This document shows, piece by piece, positions 42,481-56,304 of a DNA stretch of 64,000 nt (the first letter of the stretch is position 1; each line of letters starts with the position of its first letter). The translations under genes were made by a program, and so were the position numbers. Source of the DNA: Streptomyces sp. NRRL F-6676. GTDB lineage: Bacteria > Actinomycetota > Actinomycetes > Streptomycetales > Streptomycetaceae. The notes under the pieces were generated by a model, which saw only the letters and a program-made list of their open reading frames with translations, was not told where the DNA came from and searched no databases. The stretch covers positions 167,751 through 231,750 of the forward strand of contig NZ_JOHS01000016.1 of assembly GCF_000725625.1 (NCBI RefSeq), given 5' to 3'.

Positions 42481-43194
42481 ATGACTACCGGGGCTCGCCG
42501 CAGGATGGGTGTCGAGGAGCGACGGCAGCAGTTGATCGGCGTCGCCCTCGAACTGTTCAGCCGACGCTCCCCCGACGAGGTCTCCATCGACGAGATAGCC
42601 TCGGCCGCCGGCATCTCGCGGCCGCTGGTCTACCACTACTTCCCCGGCAAACTCAGCCTCTACGAGGCCGCGTTGAAGCGGGCCTCCGAAGACCTCGCCG
42701 GGCGTTTCGCCGAACCGCACGAGGGCCCGCTCGGCGCCCGGCTGCTGCGCGTGATGCGCCGCTTCTTCGACTTCGTCGAGGACCACGGCCCCGGTTTCTC
42801 CGCCCTGATGCGCGGCGGCCCCGCCGTCGGCTCCTCCCGGGCGAACGCGCTCGTCGACTCCGTGCGCCAGGCCGCCTATGTCCAGATCCTGTCGCACCTC
42901 GGCTTCGATGCGCGGGCCGAAGCCCCGCCCGCGCGGCTGGAAATGGTCGTCCGCTCGTGGGTCTCGCTGGCCGAGTCGACGGCGCTGATCTGGCTGGAGG
43001 GCCGCCGGATCCCGCGCGGCGAGCTGGAGGTGCAGCTCGTGCACGACTTCGCCGCGCTGGCGGCGGTCAGCGCGGCGTACGACGAGGAGATGAGCGACGT
43101 GCTGCGCGCCATGGTCAAGGAGGAGCCGGCCGACAGCCCGTTCACGGACCTGGTCGCCCGGCTCGTCGCCCTGGCCGCGCCCCCGGCCCCGTAG
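42481..43194 (+). CDS. TetR-family regulator
   Basis: In this 237-residue protein, residues about 14-60 form the TetR HTH (RRQQLIGVALELFSRRSPDE, SIDEIASAAGISRPLVYHYF). The ligand domain includes FFDFVEDHGPGFSALMRGGP, a pattern seen in Streptomyces TetR regulators of lipid or drug functions. The ATG sits at the end of three tandem 12-bp repeats. It converges with the tautomerase gene (7 bp apart) and has no obvious divergent target, so autoregulation is the first guess. Confidence 0.92.
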   Translation: MTTGARRRMGVEERRQQLIGVALELFSRRSPDEVSIDEIASAAGISRPLVYHYFPGKLSLYEAALKRASEDLAGRFAEPHEGPLGARLLRVMRRFFDFVEDHGPGFSALMRGGPAVGSSRANALVDSVRQAAYVQILSHLGFDARAEAPPARLEMVVRSWVSLAESTALIWLEGRRIPRGELEVQLVHDFAALAAVSAAYDEEMSDVLRAMVKEEPADSPFTDLVARLVALAAPPAP

Positions 43195-43201
43195 GGCCTG
43201 G

Positions 43202-43555
43202 TCAGACCTCGAACATCCGGTAGGACGCGTCGAGTTCGCGCACCTCGGCGGAGCCGTGCAGCCGCTCACCGTCGCGCTGGATGTGCGTGCGCAGCAGCTC
43301 CAGTACGTTCTCGGTGAGCCTGGCCTTCGTCTCCTCGGTGCGGCCGGGCAGCAGGGCGATCGAGACGTGGACGATGGCGGGCCCGCCGTCCTGGAGGCCG
43401 GCCCGGGCGTCCTCGGTCCGCACGAAGCGCGTCTTGCACGCCTCCGCCCGCGCCGCAGCCGTCGCGACCAGCTCCGCCGTCAGCGCCTTGGCGAAGCCCT
43501 CGCGGTCGAAGGTGCTTCTCAGGGACTCCGAGTAGTCCACGGTGACCTGCGGCAT
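43202..43555 (-). CDS. Tautomerase-superfamily protein (CHMI-like)
   Basis: The 117-residue protein opens MPQVTVDYSESL with proline directly after the initiator methionine, the catalytic base in 5-carboxymethyl-2-hydroxymuconate isomerases and relatives. The second beta-alpha-beta unit is IVHVSIALLPGRTEETKARL. There is no homoprotocatechuate pathway nearby, so the substrate is uncertain. It is convergent with the TetR gene; pullulanase lies upstream in the same direction but is separated by a terminator. Confidence 0.85.
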   Translation of the reverse strand: MPQVTVDYSESLRSTFDREGFAKALTAELVATAAARAEACKTRFVRTEDARAGLQDGGPAIVHVSIALLPGRTEETKARLTENVLELLRTHIQRDGERLHGSAEVRELDASYRMFEV

Positions 43556-43590
43556 GAGCGGCTCCTGATCTCGTCGAAGCTCGTTGAAGC

Positions 43591-43617
43591 GGGCCCGCCG
43601 CCGAACACGGCGGGCCC
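43591..43617 (-). terminator. Hairpin after the pullulanase gene
   Basis: GGGCCCGCCG (43591-43600) pairs with CGGCGGGCCC (43608-43617), 7-nt loop, 8 bases beyond the pullulanase stop. Confidence 0.8.
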
Positions 43618-43624
43618 CCTCACC

Positions 43625-49054
<5,430 letters not shown>

Positions 49055-49160
49055 AGGGGGAACTCCTCGCGGGTACGGCTCGGTTCGGCTCGGTTCGTGG
49101 ACCCCGCGCCAAGGTGGCGGCGTCGTAGGCTGCCGGGCGCGGCGTGACCGTACCGCCGCC

Positions 49161-49206
49161 GCAAGGGTTGCAGCAAGAGTTCTGAAACTCATAGCAAGAA
49201 ATTTCA
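49161..49206. promoter_or_regulatory. Repeated GCAAG motifs in the divergent pullulanase/amylase promoter
   Basis: GCAAG occurs at 49161, 49173 and 49194, with TTGCAGCAAG at about 49168-49177 and an opposing CTTG at 49215, in an AT-richer island. Streptomyces alpha-amylase promoters are known to carry CTTGCAG-like direct repeats bound by the LacI-family regulator MalR; this fits that pattern but is not exact. Confidence 0.45.
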
Positions 49207-49316
49207 ACGACAACCTTGACGTGGCCCTCTCAACTCCCGCACGCTCGGCTCGCGTTGAAAGGCGGACTCCGCGGGTCCCCACCGCCGGAGCCGCTCTCCC
49301 CACAACGGAGCCGCAC

Positions 49317-51416
49317 ATGACGACCCCACACAGACCCCCCGGCGGGCTGATACGCCGCCTGTCCACCGCCGCGGCCGCCGGCGCGCTCGCCCTCGCGGGC
49401 GCCGTCGCACTGCCGGCCGCCCCGGCGCAGGCGGACACCACCGCGAAGAACGACGTGATCGCCAACCTGTGGGAGTGGAACTGGAAGTCGATCGCCGAGG
49501 AGTGCACGGACGTCCTGGGCCCGGCGGGCTACGGCGCGGTACAGGTCGCGCCACCGGCCGAATCGCTCAAGCAGCCGAACTTCTACTGGTGGGACGTCTA
49601 CCAGCCCTACTCCTACAACCTCAACAGCCGTTTCGGGACGGCGGCCGCGTTCTCCTCGATGGTGTCGACGTGCCACTCGGCGGGCGTGAAGGTGTACGTG
49701 GACGCGGTGATCAACCACACCGCCGCGCAGACCGGCACCGGCTACAACGGCACGACGCTCACCAACAAGTACGACACCCCGGACTTCGACTCCGGTGACT
49801 ACCACCACGCCGGTGACGGTTACTGCAACGACGAGGACGGGACGATCGACGACTGGAACAACCTGGCCGAGGTGCAGAACTGCGAACTGCTCGGCCTGCC
49901 CGACCTGAAGACGGGTGACGACTCGGTCCGGTCGAAGATCGCGGGCTACCTGAACAAGCTGCTCGCGGCCGGTGTCGACGGCTTCCGCGTGGACGCCGCC
50001 AAGCACATCGCCGAGGGCGACATGGCGGCGATCGAGGCCAAGCTGGACAACACGTCCTCGGGGGCGGACCCGTACGTCTTCCAGGAGGTGTACCCCGGCA
50101 CGACCCCGCAGCCGGCGGACTACTACGCCTCCGGTGACGTCCTGGACTTCACCTACGCGAGCAGGCTGAAGTCGGCGTTCCAGGGCAACGTCTCCGACCT
50201 GTCGTCCCTCGGTTCCAGCGGCATCCTGCCGGCCGCGAACGCGGTCGCCTTCGTCACCAACCACGACACCGAGCGCAACGGGCTGCACCTGTCCTACAAG
50301 GACGGTGACGCCTACCGGCTGGCCAACCTGTTCCAACTGGCGTGGAAGGGCGCCACGCCGACGGTGTACGCGAGCTGGAAGTGGAACGTCTCCGACGAGG
50401 CCCCGCCGAACTCGGGCGGCTTCGTCACCGACACGGACTGCTCGGGCGGCAGCTGGTACTGCCTGGACCGCGACGCCGCGGTCCTCGGCATGGTCGCCTT
50501 CCACAACGCCACGGACACGGCGGCCGTCTCGAACTGGCAGAGCAAGTCGTCGAACGTGATCGGCTTCGGCCGCTCGGGCAAGGGCTTCTTCGCCCTCAAC
50601 AACGGGTCCTCATCGGCGAGTTACACGTTCACGACCGGCATGGCCGACGGCACGTACACCAACGTGATCGACGGCGGCACGACGAAAGTCACGGTATCGG
50701 GCGGCAGTGCGTCGCTGACGATCCCGGCGAAGGGAGCCGTCGCGTTCTACGACGGCTCGTACACCTGCCCGACGACGAGCTGCGACGGCGGCGGGGACGA
50801 CGGGGGCGACGGCGGCTCCGGGACGACGGTCACGGCGACGTTCAACGAATACGCCCCCACGACATCCGGCACGAACGTCTACGTCGTCGGCTCGACGGAC
50901 AGCCTGGGCGCCTGGGACACGACGAAGGCGGTGAAGTTGTCGTCGACGGGCTACCCCATCTGGTCGGCCCAGGCGGCAGTCCCCACGAACACAACCTTCA
51001 CATACAAGTACATCAAGAAGGACTCCTCGGGGAACGTCACCTGGGAGTCCAACGCGAACCGCTCGACGACGACGGCGACTTCGGCCCTGACCCTGAACAA
51101 CACCTGGAACGTGGCGAGCACGGACGCCACGGACGTCACGTTCAACGTCGACGCGACAACGACGTCCGGCACGAACGTCTACGTCGTCGGCTCCCTCCCG
51201 TCCCTCGGCTCCTGGAACCCGACGGACGCGATCCCGCTGTCCTCCGCGTCGTACCCGACCTGGAGCAAGCTGGTCATCGTCCCCAAGAGCACGGCCTTCA
51301 CGTACAAGTACCTGAAGAAGGACACGTCCGGGAACGTGACCTGGGAATCCGGCACGAACCGCTCGTACTCGACGGGGGCGTCGAGCGGGTACATGGCGAG
51401 TGACACCTGGAAGTAA
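49317..51416 (+). CDS. amy: Secreted alpha-amylase (GH13) with two C-terminal CBM20 starch-binding domains
   Basis: ATG 49317 follows ACGGAG; 699 residues. The signal peptide ends PAAPAQA (about 39). The GH13 catalytic domain has the calcium/active-site region VYVDAVINH, D226 (GFRVDAAKHI), E257 (FQEVYP) and D317 (FVTNHDTERNG), and the usual beta C-domain. A Gly/Asp linker (DGGGDDGGDGGSG) leads to two similar CBM20 domains (about 502-600 and 605-699), each with VYVVGS, LG(A/S)W and FTYKY(I/L)KKD. One CBM20 is more usual, so the second is probably a duplication. It degrades starch extracellularly with the divergent pullulanase. Confidence 0.96.
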   Translation: MTTPHRPPGGLIRRLSTAAAAGALALAGAVALPAAPAQADTTAKNDVIANLWEWNWKSIAEECTDVLGPAGYGAVQVAPPAESLKQPNFYWWDVYQPYSYNLNSRFGTAAAFSSMVSTCHSAGVKVYVDAVINHTAAQTGTGYNGTTLTNKYDTPDFDSGDYHHAGDGYCNDEDGTIDDWNNLAEVQNCELLGLPDLKTGDDSVRSKIAGYLNKLLAAGVDGFRVDAAKHIAEGDMAAIEAKLDNTSSGADPYVFQEVYPGTTPQPADYYASGDVLDFTYASRLKSAFQGNVSDLSSLGSSGILPAANAVAFVTNHDTERNGLHLSYKDGDAYRLANLFQLAWKGATPTVYASWKWNVSDEAPPNSGGFVTDTDCSGGSWYCLDRDAAVLGMVAFHNATDTAAVSNWQSKSSNVIGFGRSGKGFFALNNGSSSASYTFTTGMADGTYTNVIDGGTTKVTVSGGSASLTIPAKGAVAFYDGSYTCPTTSCDGGGDDGGDGGSGTTVTATFNEYAPTTSGTNVYVVGSTDSLGAWDTTKAVKLSSTGYPIWSAQAAVPTNTTFTYKYIKKDSSGNVTWESNANRSTTTATSALTLNNTWNVASTDATDVTFNVDATTTSGTNVYVVGSLPSLGSWNPTDAIPLSSASYPTWSKLVIVPKSTAFTYKYLKKDTSGNVTWESGTNRSYSTGASSGYMASDTWK

Positions 51417-51441
51417 ACGACGGCGGGAACCCCACGACGAC

Positions 51442-51477
51442 CGGCCCGGCCCACCGAACAAGCGGCGGACCGGGCCG
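51442..51477 (+). terminator. Hairpin after the amylase gene
   Basis: CGGCCCGG (51442-51449) pairs with CCGGGCCG (51470-51477), with CCACCG/CGGCGG pairing inside the loop. Confidence 0.6.
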
Positions 51478-51848
51478 TGCCGGCACGCTGTCGGCTCAGA
51501 GGATGGACGCCAGCCCGGCCAGGACAGCCCGTCGTGCACTTCACTTCATGGGAGTTCTCCACTTGACTTCGCAGGAGGAAGGGGACGGACCACGGGCCGA
51601 CAACAACCTCGATGTTGGCCGAGCGTATGGCAACGATGCACGGTGTCAGCACGGTGACCGGTGCAACCCCACTGCCTCAGAGGTCAGTTGTCGACCACAG
51701 CCTGCGTCTGGCGCGGGTCGGATCCCATTGACATCGCTGTCTACATAAGGGACCAATACATTACAAGCTGCTACGACCCTGCCACTAAACGTTCCGCACA
51801 TCACATCCCGAAGTCGAGCTTGGATCCCCATTGTCCGTTTCCTTCCCG

Positions 51849-51878
51849 TTGACCTTCCCTTCCTGGATGACGTTAGTT
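51849..51878 (+). promoter_or_regulatory. Candidate promoter of the LamG gene
   Basis: TTGACC (51849-51854) and TTAGTT (51873-51878) are spaced by 18 bp, about 34 bases before the ATG. This implies a short leader. Confidence 0.4.
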
Positions 51879-51911
51879 ACTCGGTGACTGTGACGACATT
51901 GTGGATGGGGT

Positions 51912-54900
51912 ATGACGGGGATGTGGACCCGAAGACGGGGCAGAGGCACGTGCGTTGGGGCGCTGTTAGGTACAGCGCTGACGATCGGGTTGGTTCCTGG
52001 AACCGCCGTGGCAGCAGCGGCAGAGGGCGCCCCGTCGCAGGGGACGAGTTCGTCGCAGAGCGCAGGAGCCGCAGGCACCGATGTCCTGTCGGAGGCCGAG
52101 GCGCTGGCGAAGGCGAAACGAACCGGCGAGCCGGTCGAGATGGCCGGGCTGCGTGGGGAAAGCAGCGAGGTGTTCGCCACGCCGGACGGCGACTTGGAGG
52201 CCCGCGAATACCTACGTCCAGTCTGGACCCGTGCCGGTGGTTCTTGGCAGCGCATCGACACGGACTTGGTCGCAGATGACGAGGGACTGGTCACCCCCAA
52301 GGCCTCAACGGTAGGCCTGGAGTTCTCCGGCGGCGGCAGCAAGGCACCCTTGGTGCGCATGCAGCGTGCGGGCCGTGAACTCGACCTGTCGTGGCCCAAC
52401 TCTTTGCCGAAGCCCGACATCTCCGGGGCTGTGGCAACCTACCCGTCGGTTCTCCCAGACGTCGACCTGCGGATGACCGCCCAAGAGGACGGGTTCTCCC
52501 AGCTACTGGTGGTGAAGACGGCTGAAGCCGCATCGAATCCGGAGCTGGCAAAGCTACGGCTGAATCTGTCGTCCCAAGGGCTGAATGTCCAGGAAACGGA
52601 TCAAGGTGGCCTGCAGGCGCTGGATAAGGGTGCTGACGGCGCCGTCTTCGAGGCACCGAAGCCCATGATGTGGGACTCCAGTCCGGGTGGGGCGCCTTCG
52701 GACATGCCGACATCCCCGGCCGCCAAGGCAACAACTGTCGAAGTAGCTGACGTGGATGAGCCAGGGGCAGCGGAATCCGGAAAGCTGGCACCGGTGGACG
52801 TGGAGGTATCGGCCGACCGCGATGCCCTGGTGCTGACCCCGGACGCTGATGTACTGAAAGGCGAGGACACCACCTATCCGGTGTTCATAGATCCTCAGTG
52901 GTACTCGCCGCGGGCATCGGCGTGGACGATGGCGTCGAAGTACTGGGCGTCGTCACCGCAGTGGAAATTCAACGGGGCCTCGGACGCCGGAATGGGTTAT
53001 TGCAATTGGACGTACTGCAAACCGAACGACACCAAACGCCTTTTCTACCGCATTCCGGTGTCCAAGTTCGCGGGCAAATCGATCCTGTCCGCGGAGTTCG
53101 TGGTGCGCAATACCTGGTCGGCTTCGTGCTCGGCCCGCACCGTAGAGCTATGGCAGACCAAGGGCATCTCCTCATCAACGACATGGAACACGCAGAACGC
53201 GCCAGGATTCTGGGTCAAGCACCTGAAGTCGGAGTCTTTTGCCTACGGTTACACCGGATGTGCGGCCAAGGACGCGGAGTTCGATGTGAAGTCGGCGGTG
53301 CAATCTGCGGCCGACGACAGGGACTCGACGATGACGTTCGGACTGCAGTCGCCCGATGAGACGGACGCCAAAGGCTGGAAGAGGTTTTCGGACAAGGCCT
53401 ACCTGAGGGTGAAGTACAACCGTCCCCCTTCGCAGATCAAGATGTCGCAGCTGACCATGGAATACGGCGGTGCCTGCAAGAAACCCGCGAACGCGGCGCG
53501 CGTGCGCACACTGGGCGAGATCTACGCGAACAACGTGACCGACCCTGACGGTGACAAGGTCGCGGTGCAGTTCCAGGCCAAGTGGGACTCGGGGGACGGC
53601 AAGGGGTTGATCACCCGATGGAAGCCATCACTCACCTCCTCCAAGAAATCCGGCTCCGATTTTGCGGTCAGCCTGCCGTCCGTGCCGGCGAACAAGCAGG
53701 TGAACTGGTACGTACGCGCTTACGATGGGGCACAGTATTCGCCGTGGTCTTACGCGGGTGACCCGACCGCCTGCTACTTCACGTACGACACGAGTGTGCC
53801 GAAAGCCCCTTCGGTGTCGTCCGGGGAGTACCCGGCCTCTGACCCGGAGGATCCCGACGACCAGTGGTTCGACGGGGTGGGAAAGTACGGGTCGTTCGTG
53901 ATCAAGGGCGCCGACAGTGACGTGGCCAAGTACTGGTTCGGCATCAACGGTGATCCCACGTCGAAGAACGCGGTCACCACATCCACAGGTGCCGCCAAGA
54001 GCGTGAACGTGCTTCCGGCCAAGCCCGGGCTCAATTTCTTCACCGCCAAGGCGTTCGATCAAGCCGGCAACGCCAGCGAGACCCGTACCTACCAGTTCAG
54101 GGTCGCCGCCGGCCAGCCCGAGCAGGCGATGTGGGAACTGGACGAAGGCCCGGATTCGGACGCCGCCGGGGGAACATCACCACAGCGCACTGCCGAACTG
54201 AGGGGCGGAGCGACACCGGGTGTGGCCGGCGCCAAGGCAACCGCGGTGTCCTTCGACGGCGTCGACGACTACGCCGTCACGGACATTCCCACCGTCAATA
54301 CTTCGGGTGGGTTTTCCGTCTCGGCATGGGCCAAGTTGGCGTCGCTCCCCGACCATGCGGCGATCATCGCGGCACAGCCGGGCAACCACGCGCCGGGCTT
54401 CGAGTTGTATTACTCGCAGGCCTACGACCGGTGGGCGTTCAACCAGTACAAGTCCGATACCGCGGATGCGGGCATCGCTCGGGCCATGCAGGCCTCGGCA
54501 GGCGGAGCGAAAGCCGGTGAGTGGACCCACCTCGTCGGGACCTACAGCTCTACCGATGACGAGCTCAAACTGTATGTGAACGGTGAGCTGGCGGGAACGA
54601 CGGCATACGACTCGCCATGGGATGCCCGGCGGGGACTGCAGATCGGTGCCGGCTCGTACAACGGGGAGCCGGGAGCCTTCTTCCCGGGAGCCATTGACGA
54701 ACTGCAGATCTTCGACAAGCCGCTGTCCGTGAATGAAGTGTCCCGGCTCTACGGCAAAGAGTCCCTGAACGCCGGGCGGCCGGCGCGTGCCGTGTTCTCA
54801 TTGGACGAGCCCGCTGACGCCACACAGCTCACCGGTGCCGCCGAGGTACCGTCGGCCTCCTTCTCCGGAGGCCCGATCCCCGGCGGGGCGGGCGTCGACG

Positions 54901-56198
54901 GCAAGGCACTCACCCTGGACGGTGTCGACGACTACGCCACGACCGGCCGTCCCCTGTTGAACAACCAGCGCAGCTTCACCGTCTCCGCCTGGGCGAAGCT
55001 GCCCAAGGACAAGCCCGATCACGCCGCGGTCATCGTCGCTCAGGCAGGCACGCACAAACCCGGTTTGGATCTGTACTACTCCAAGGCATACGACCGCTGG
55101 GCATTCAACGAGTACTCGGCCGACGCATCCGACGCAACACCGGTGCGCGCCATGCAGGCCGACGGCAAGACCGCCTACGGCGACACCTGGACCCACCTCG
55201 TCGGTGTCCACGACACCATCGCCAACAAGCTCATCCTGTACGTCAACGGCGTCGAGGCCGGCTCCACGGAGCTGCACGCCAACTGGTACGCGGGTGGCGC
55301 ACTGCAGATCGGGGCCGACTCCGCCGAAGGACAGCCCGGCTCGTTCTTCTCCGGACAGATCGACGACGTACGCCTCTTCGACCGGCCTGTCTCAGCGACG
55401 GAAGTGGCTCAGCTGTACCAGCAGCGTTCCCTGGTTACAAGCCGCTGGACGTTCGAGTCGACCAGCGACAGCGCTCCGGTCACCGTGCCGGACGCCGCCG
55501 GCACGGGCAACGCGCTCACCATGAGCGGTGGTGCCGCCAAGTCCGACTCCGGATGGATCGATTACGGCGCCATGCAACTGGACGGCGTCGATGACTATGC
55601 GTCGACGAACACCATGCCCGTGGACACTTCCGGCAGCTTCACCATGACCGCCTGGGCGCAAGCCGCGGGAATGCCCGACGGGGCCGTGGCCCTGGCCAGC
55701 GCCGAAGGCAGCAGCCACAGCGCGTTCACAGTTGAGTTCGTGCCGGATGCCACCGACCCCGAGACCAGTCCCGGGCGATGGGAGTTGGCCGTGGCTGACA
55801 CGGACGCGTCCGATGCGAACGTGGTTCAAGTAGACAACGGCGAGTTCTACGACGCCCGCGACTGGAACCACCTGGCCGTGGTCTACGACGGGTTCGCCAA
55901 ACAAGCCCGTCTCTATGTCAACGGCGGTTTGGCCGAGGTGGCCTGCACGGATGCCGACGGCGACGGATCCAACGACAGCGACACCTGCGCCGACCTGGTG
56001 CCCTGGGCAGAGAACGTCCTGGCCTTCGAAGCCACGTCACTGCAGATCGGCCGCAGCGGCACCGGTGGTAGGGCGGGCTCCTATTTCCCGGGGCTAGTGG
56101 ACGACGTGTGGACCTTCCAGGGCGCGCTCAGCGAAAACCAGATCGAGCAACTCGCCGGCTCCTGGTTCGACGTCCCCACCGAAGTACCCGGCGACTGA
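51912..56198 (+). CDS. Secreted LamG-repeat protein, partner of the RHS protein
   Basis: The product has 1428 residues. A signal peptide (TCVGALLGTALTIGLVPGTAVAA) starts at ATG 51912 or 51921; ribosome sites are poor for both. Codon 19 is TTA (51966-51968), a rare leucine codon in Streptomyces that makes translation depend on the bldA tRNA. The N-terminal third holds a DNRLRE-like region (FYRIPVSKFAGKSILSAEF, QTKGISSSTTW). Then come Ig-like segments and three LamG/concanavalin-like domains (about 750-950, 975-1165 and 1175-1420), each with DGVDDYA and LQIG. Such proteins are common next to RHS genes in Streptomyces and may bind surface glycans; the function is unproven. The RHS gene begins 106 bp later. 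Confidence 0.85.
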   Translation: MTGMWTRRRGRGTCVGALLGTALTIGLVPGTAVAAAAEGAPSQGTSSSQSAGAAGTDVLSEAEALAKAKRTGEPVEMAGLRGESSEVFATPDGDLEAREYLRPVWTRAGGSWQRIDTDLVADDEGLVTPKASTVGLEFSGGGSKAPLVRMQRAGRELDLSWPNSLPKPDISGAVATYPSVLPDVDLRMTAQEDGFSQLLVVKTAEAASNPELAKLRLNLSSQGLNVQETDQGGLQALDKGADGAVFEAPKPMMWDSSPGGAPSDMPTSPAAKATTVEVADVDEPGAAESGKLAPVDVEVSADRDALVLTPDADVLKGEDTTYPVFIDPQWYSPRASAWTMASKYWASSPQWKFNGASDAGMGYCNWTYCKPNDTKRLFYRIPVSKFAGKSILSAEFVVRNTWSASCSARTVELWQTKGISSSTTWNTQNAPGFWVKHLKSESFAYGYTGCAAKDAEFDVKSAVQSAADDRDSTMTFGLQSPDETDAKGWKRFSDKAYLRVKYNRPPSQIKMSQLTMEYGGACKKPANAARVRTLGEIYANNVTDPDGDKVAVQFQAKWDSGDGKGLITRWKPSLTSSKKSGSDFAVSLPSVPANKQVNWYVRAYDGAQYSPWSYAGDPTACYFTYDTSVPKAPSVSSGEYPASDPEDPDDQWFDGVGKYGSFVIKGADSDVAKYWFGINGDPTSKNAVTTSTGAAKSVNVLPAKPGLNFFTAKAFDQAGNASETRTYQFRVAAGQPEQAMWELDEGPDSDAAGGTSPQRTAELRGGATPGVAGAKATAVSFDGVDDYAVTDIPTVNTSGGFSVSAWAKLASLPDHAAIIAAQPGNHAPGFELYYSQAYDRWAFNQYKSDTADAGIARAMQASAGGAKAGEWTHLVGTYSSTDDELKLYVNGELAGTTAYDSPWDARRGLQIGAGSYNGEPGAFFPGAIDELQIFDKPLSVNEVSRLYGKESLNAGRPARAVFSLDEPADATQLTGAAEVPSASFSGGPIPGGAGVDGKALTLDGVDDYATTGRPLLNNQRSFTVSAWAKLPKDKPDHAAVIVAQAGTHKPGLDLYYSKAYDRWAFNEYSADASDATPVRAMQADGKTAYGDTWTHLVGVHDTIANKLILYVNGVEAGSTELHANWYAGGALQIGADSAEGQPGSFFSGQIDDVRLFDRPVSATEVAQLYQQRSLVTSRWTFESTSDSAPVTVPDAAGTGNALTMSGGAAKSDSGWIDYGAMQLDGVDDYASTNTMPVDTSGSFTMTAWAQAAGMPDGAVALASAEGSSHSAFTVEFVPDATDPETSPGRWELAVADTDASDANVVQVDNGEFYDARDWNHLAVVYDGFAKQARLYVNGGLAEVACTDADGDGSNDSDTCADLVPWAENVLAFEATSLQIGRSGTGGRAGSYFPGLVDDVWTFQGALSENQIEQLAGSWFDVPTEVPGD

Positions 56199-56209
56199 TC
56201 CGCCCGGGG

Positions 56210-56229
56210 CGCCGGCTCACACCGGCGCT
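56210..56229 (+). terminator. Weak hairpin between LamG and RHS genes
   Basis: GCGCCGG pairs with CCGGCGC around a 6-nt loop (CTCACA). It may only partly separate the two genes. Confidence 0.4.
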
Positions 56230-56304
56230 CCGGCCCTCCCACTTGTCATACTCCGCGCTCACACTGCTCCGGCTGAGCGCCTGTCGAAGAGGATCGGATT
56301 CAGC

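Larger units (their letters stand above)
51417..51911. other. 495-bp gene-free boundary region with falling GC
   Basis: The first 60 bases hold a hairpin terminator for the amylase. From about 51550 the GC content visibly drops and runs such as ACATAAGGGACCAATACATT appear. A TTGACA stands at 51728 without a good -10, and a better promoter lies at 51849. Short open frames here have no signal, domain or ribosome site. It looks like the left boundary of the accessory island; no tRNA or att repeat was found. Confidence 0.55.

Noticed and set aside
49055..49507. N-terminal extension of pullulanase to 49507
   Set aside because: It crosses the divergent promoter and amylase start, whereas GTG 49054 has a good ribosome site directly before the signal peptide.
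51503..51748. 81-codon frame after the amylase gene
   Set aside because: No ribosome site, no family match, mixed composition and overlap with other equally weak frames in the boundary region.
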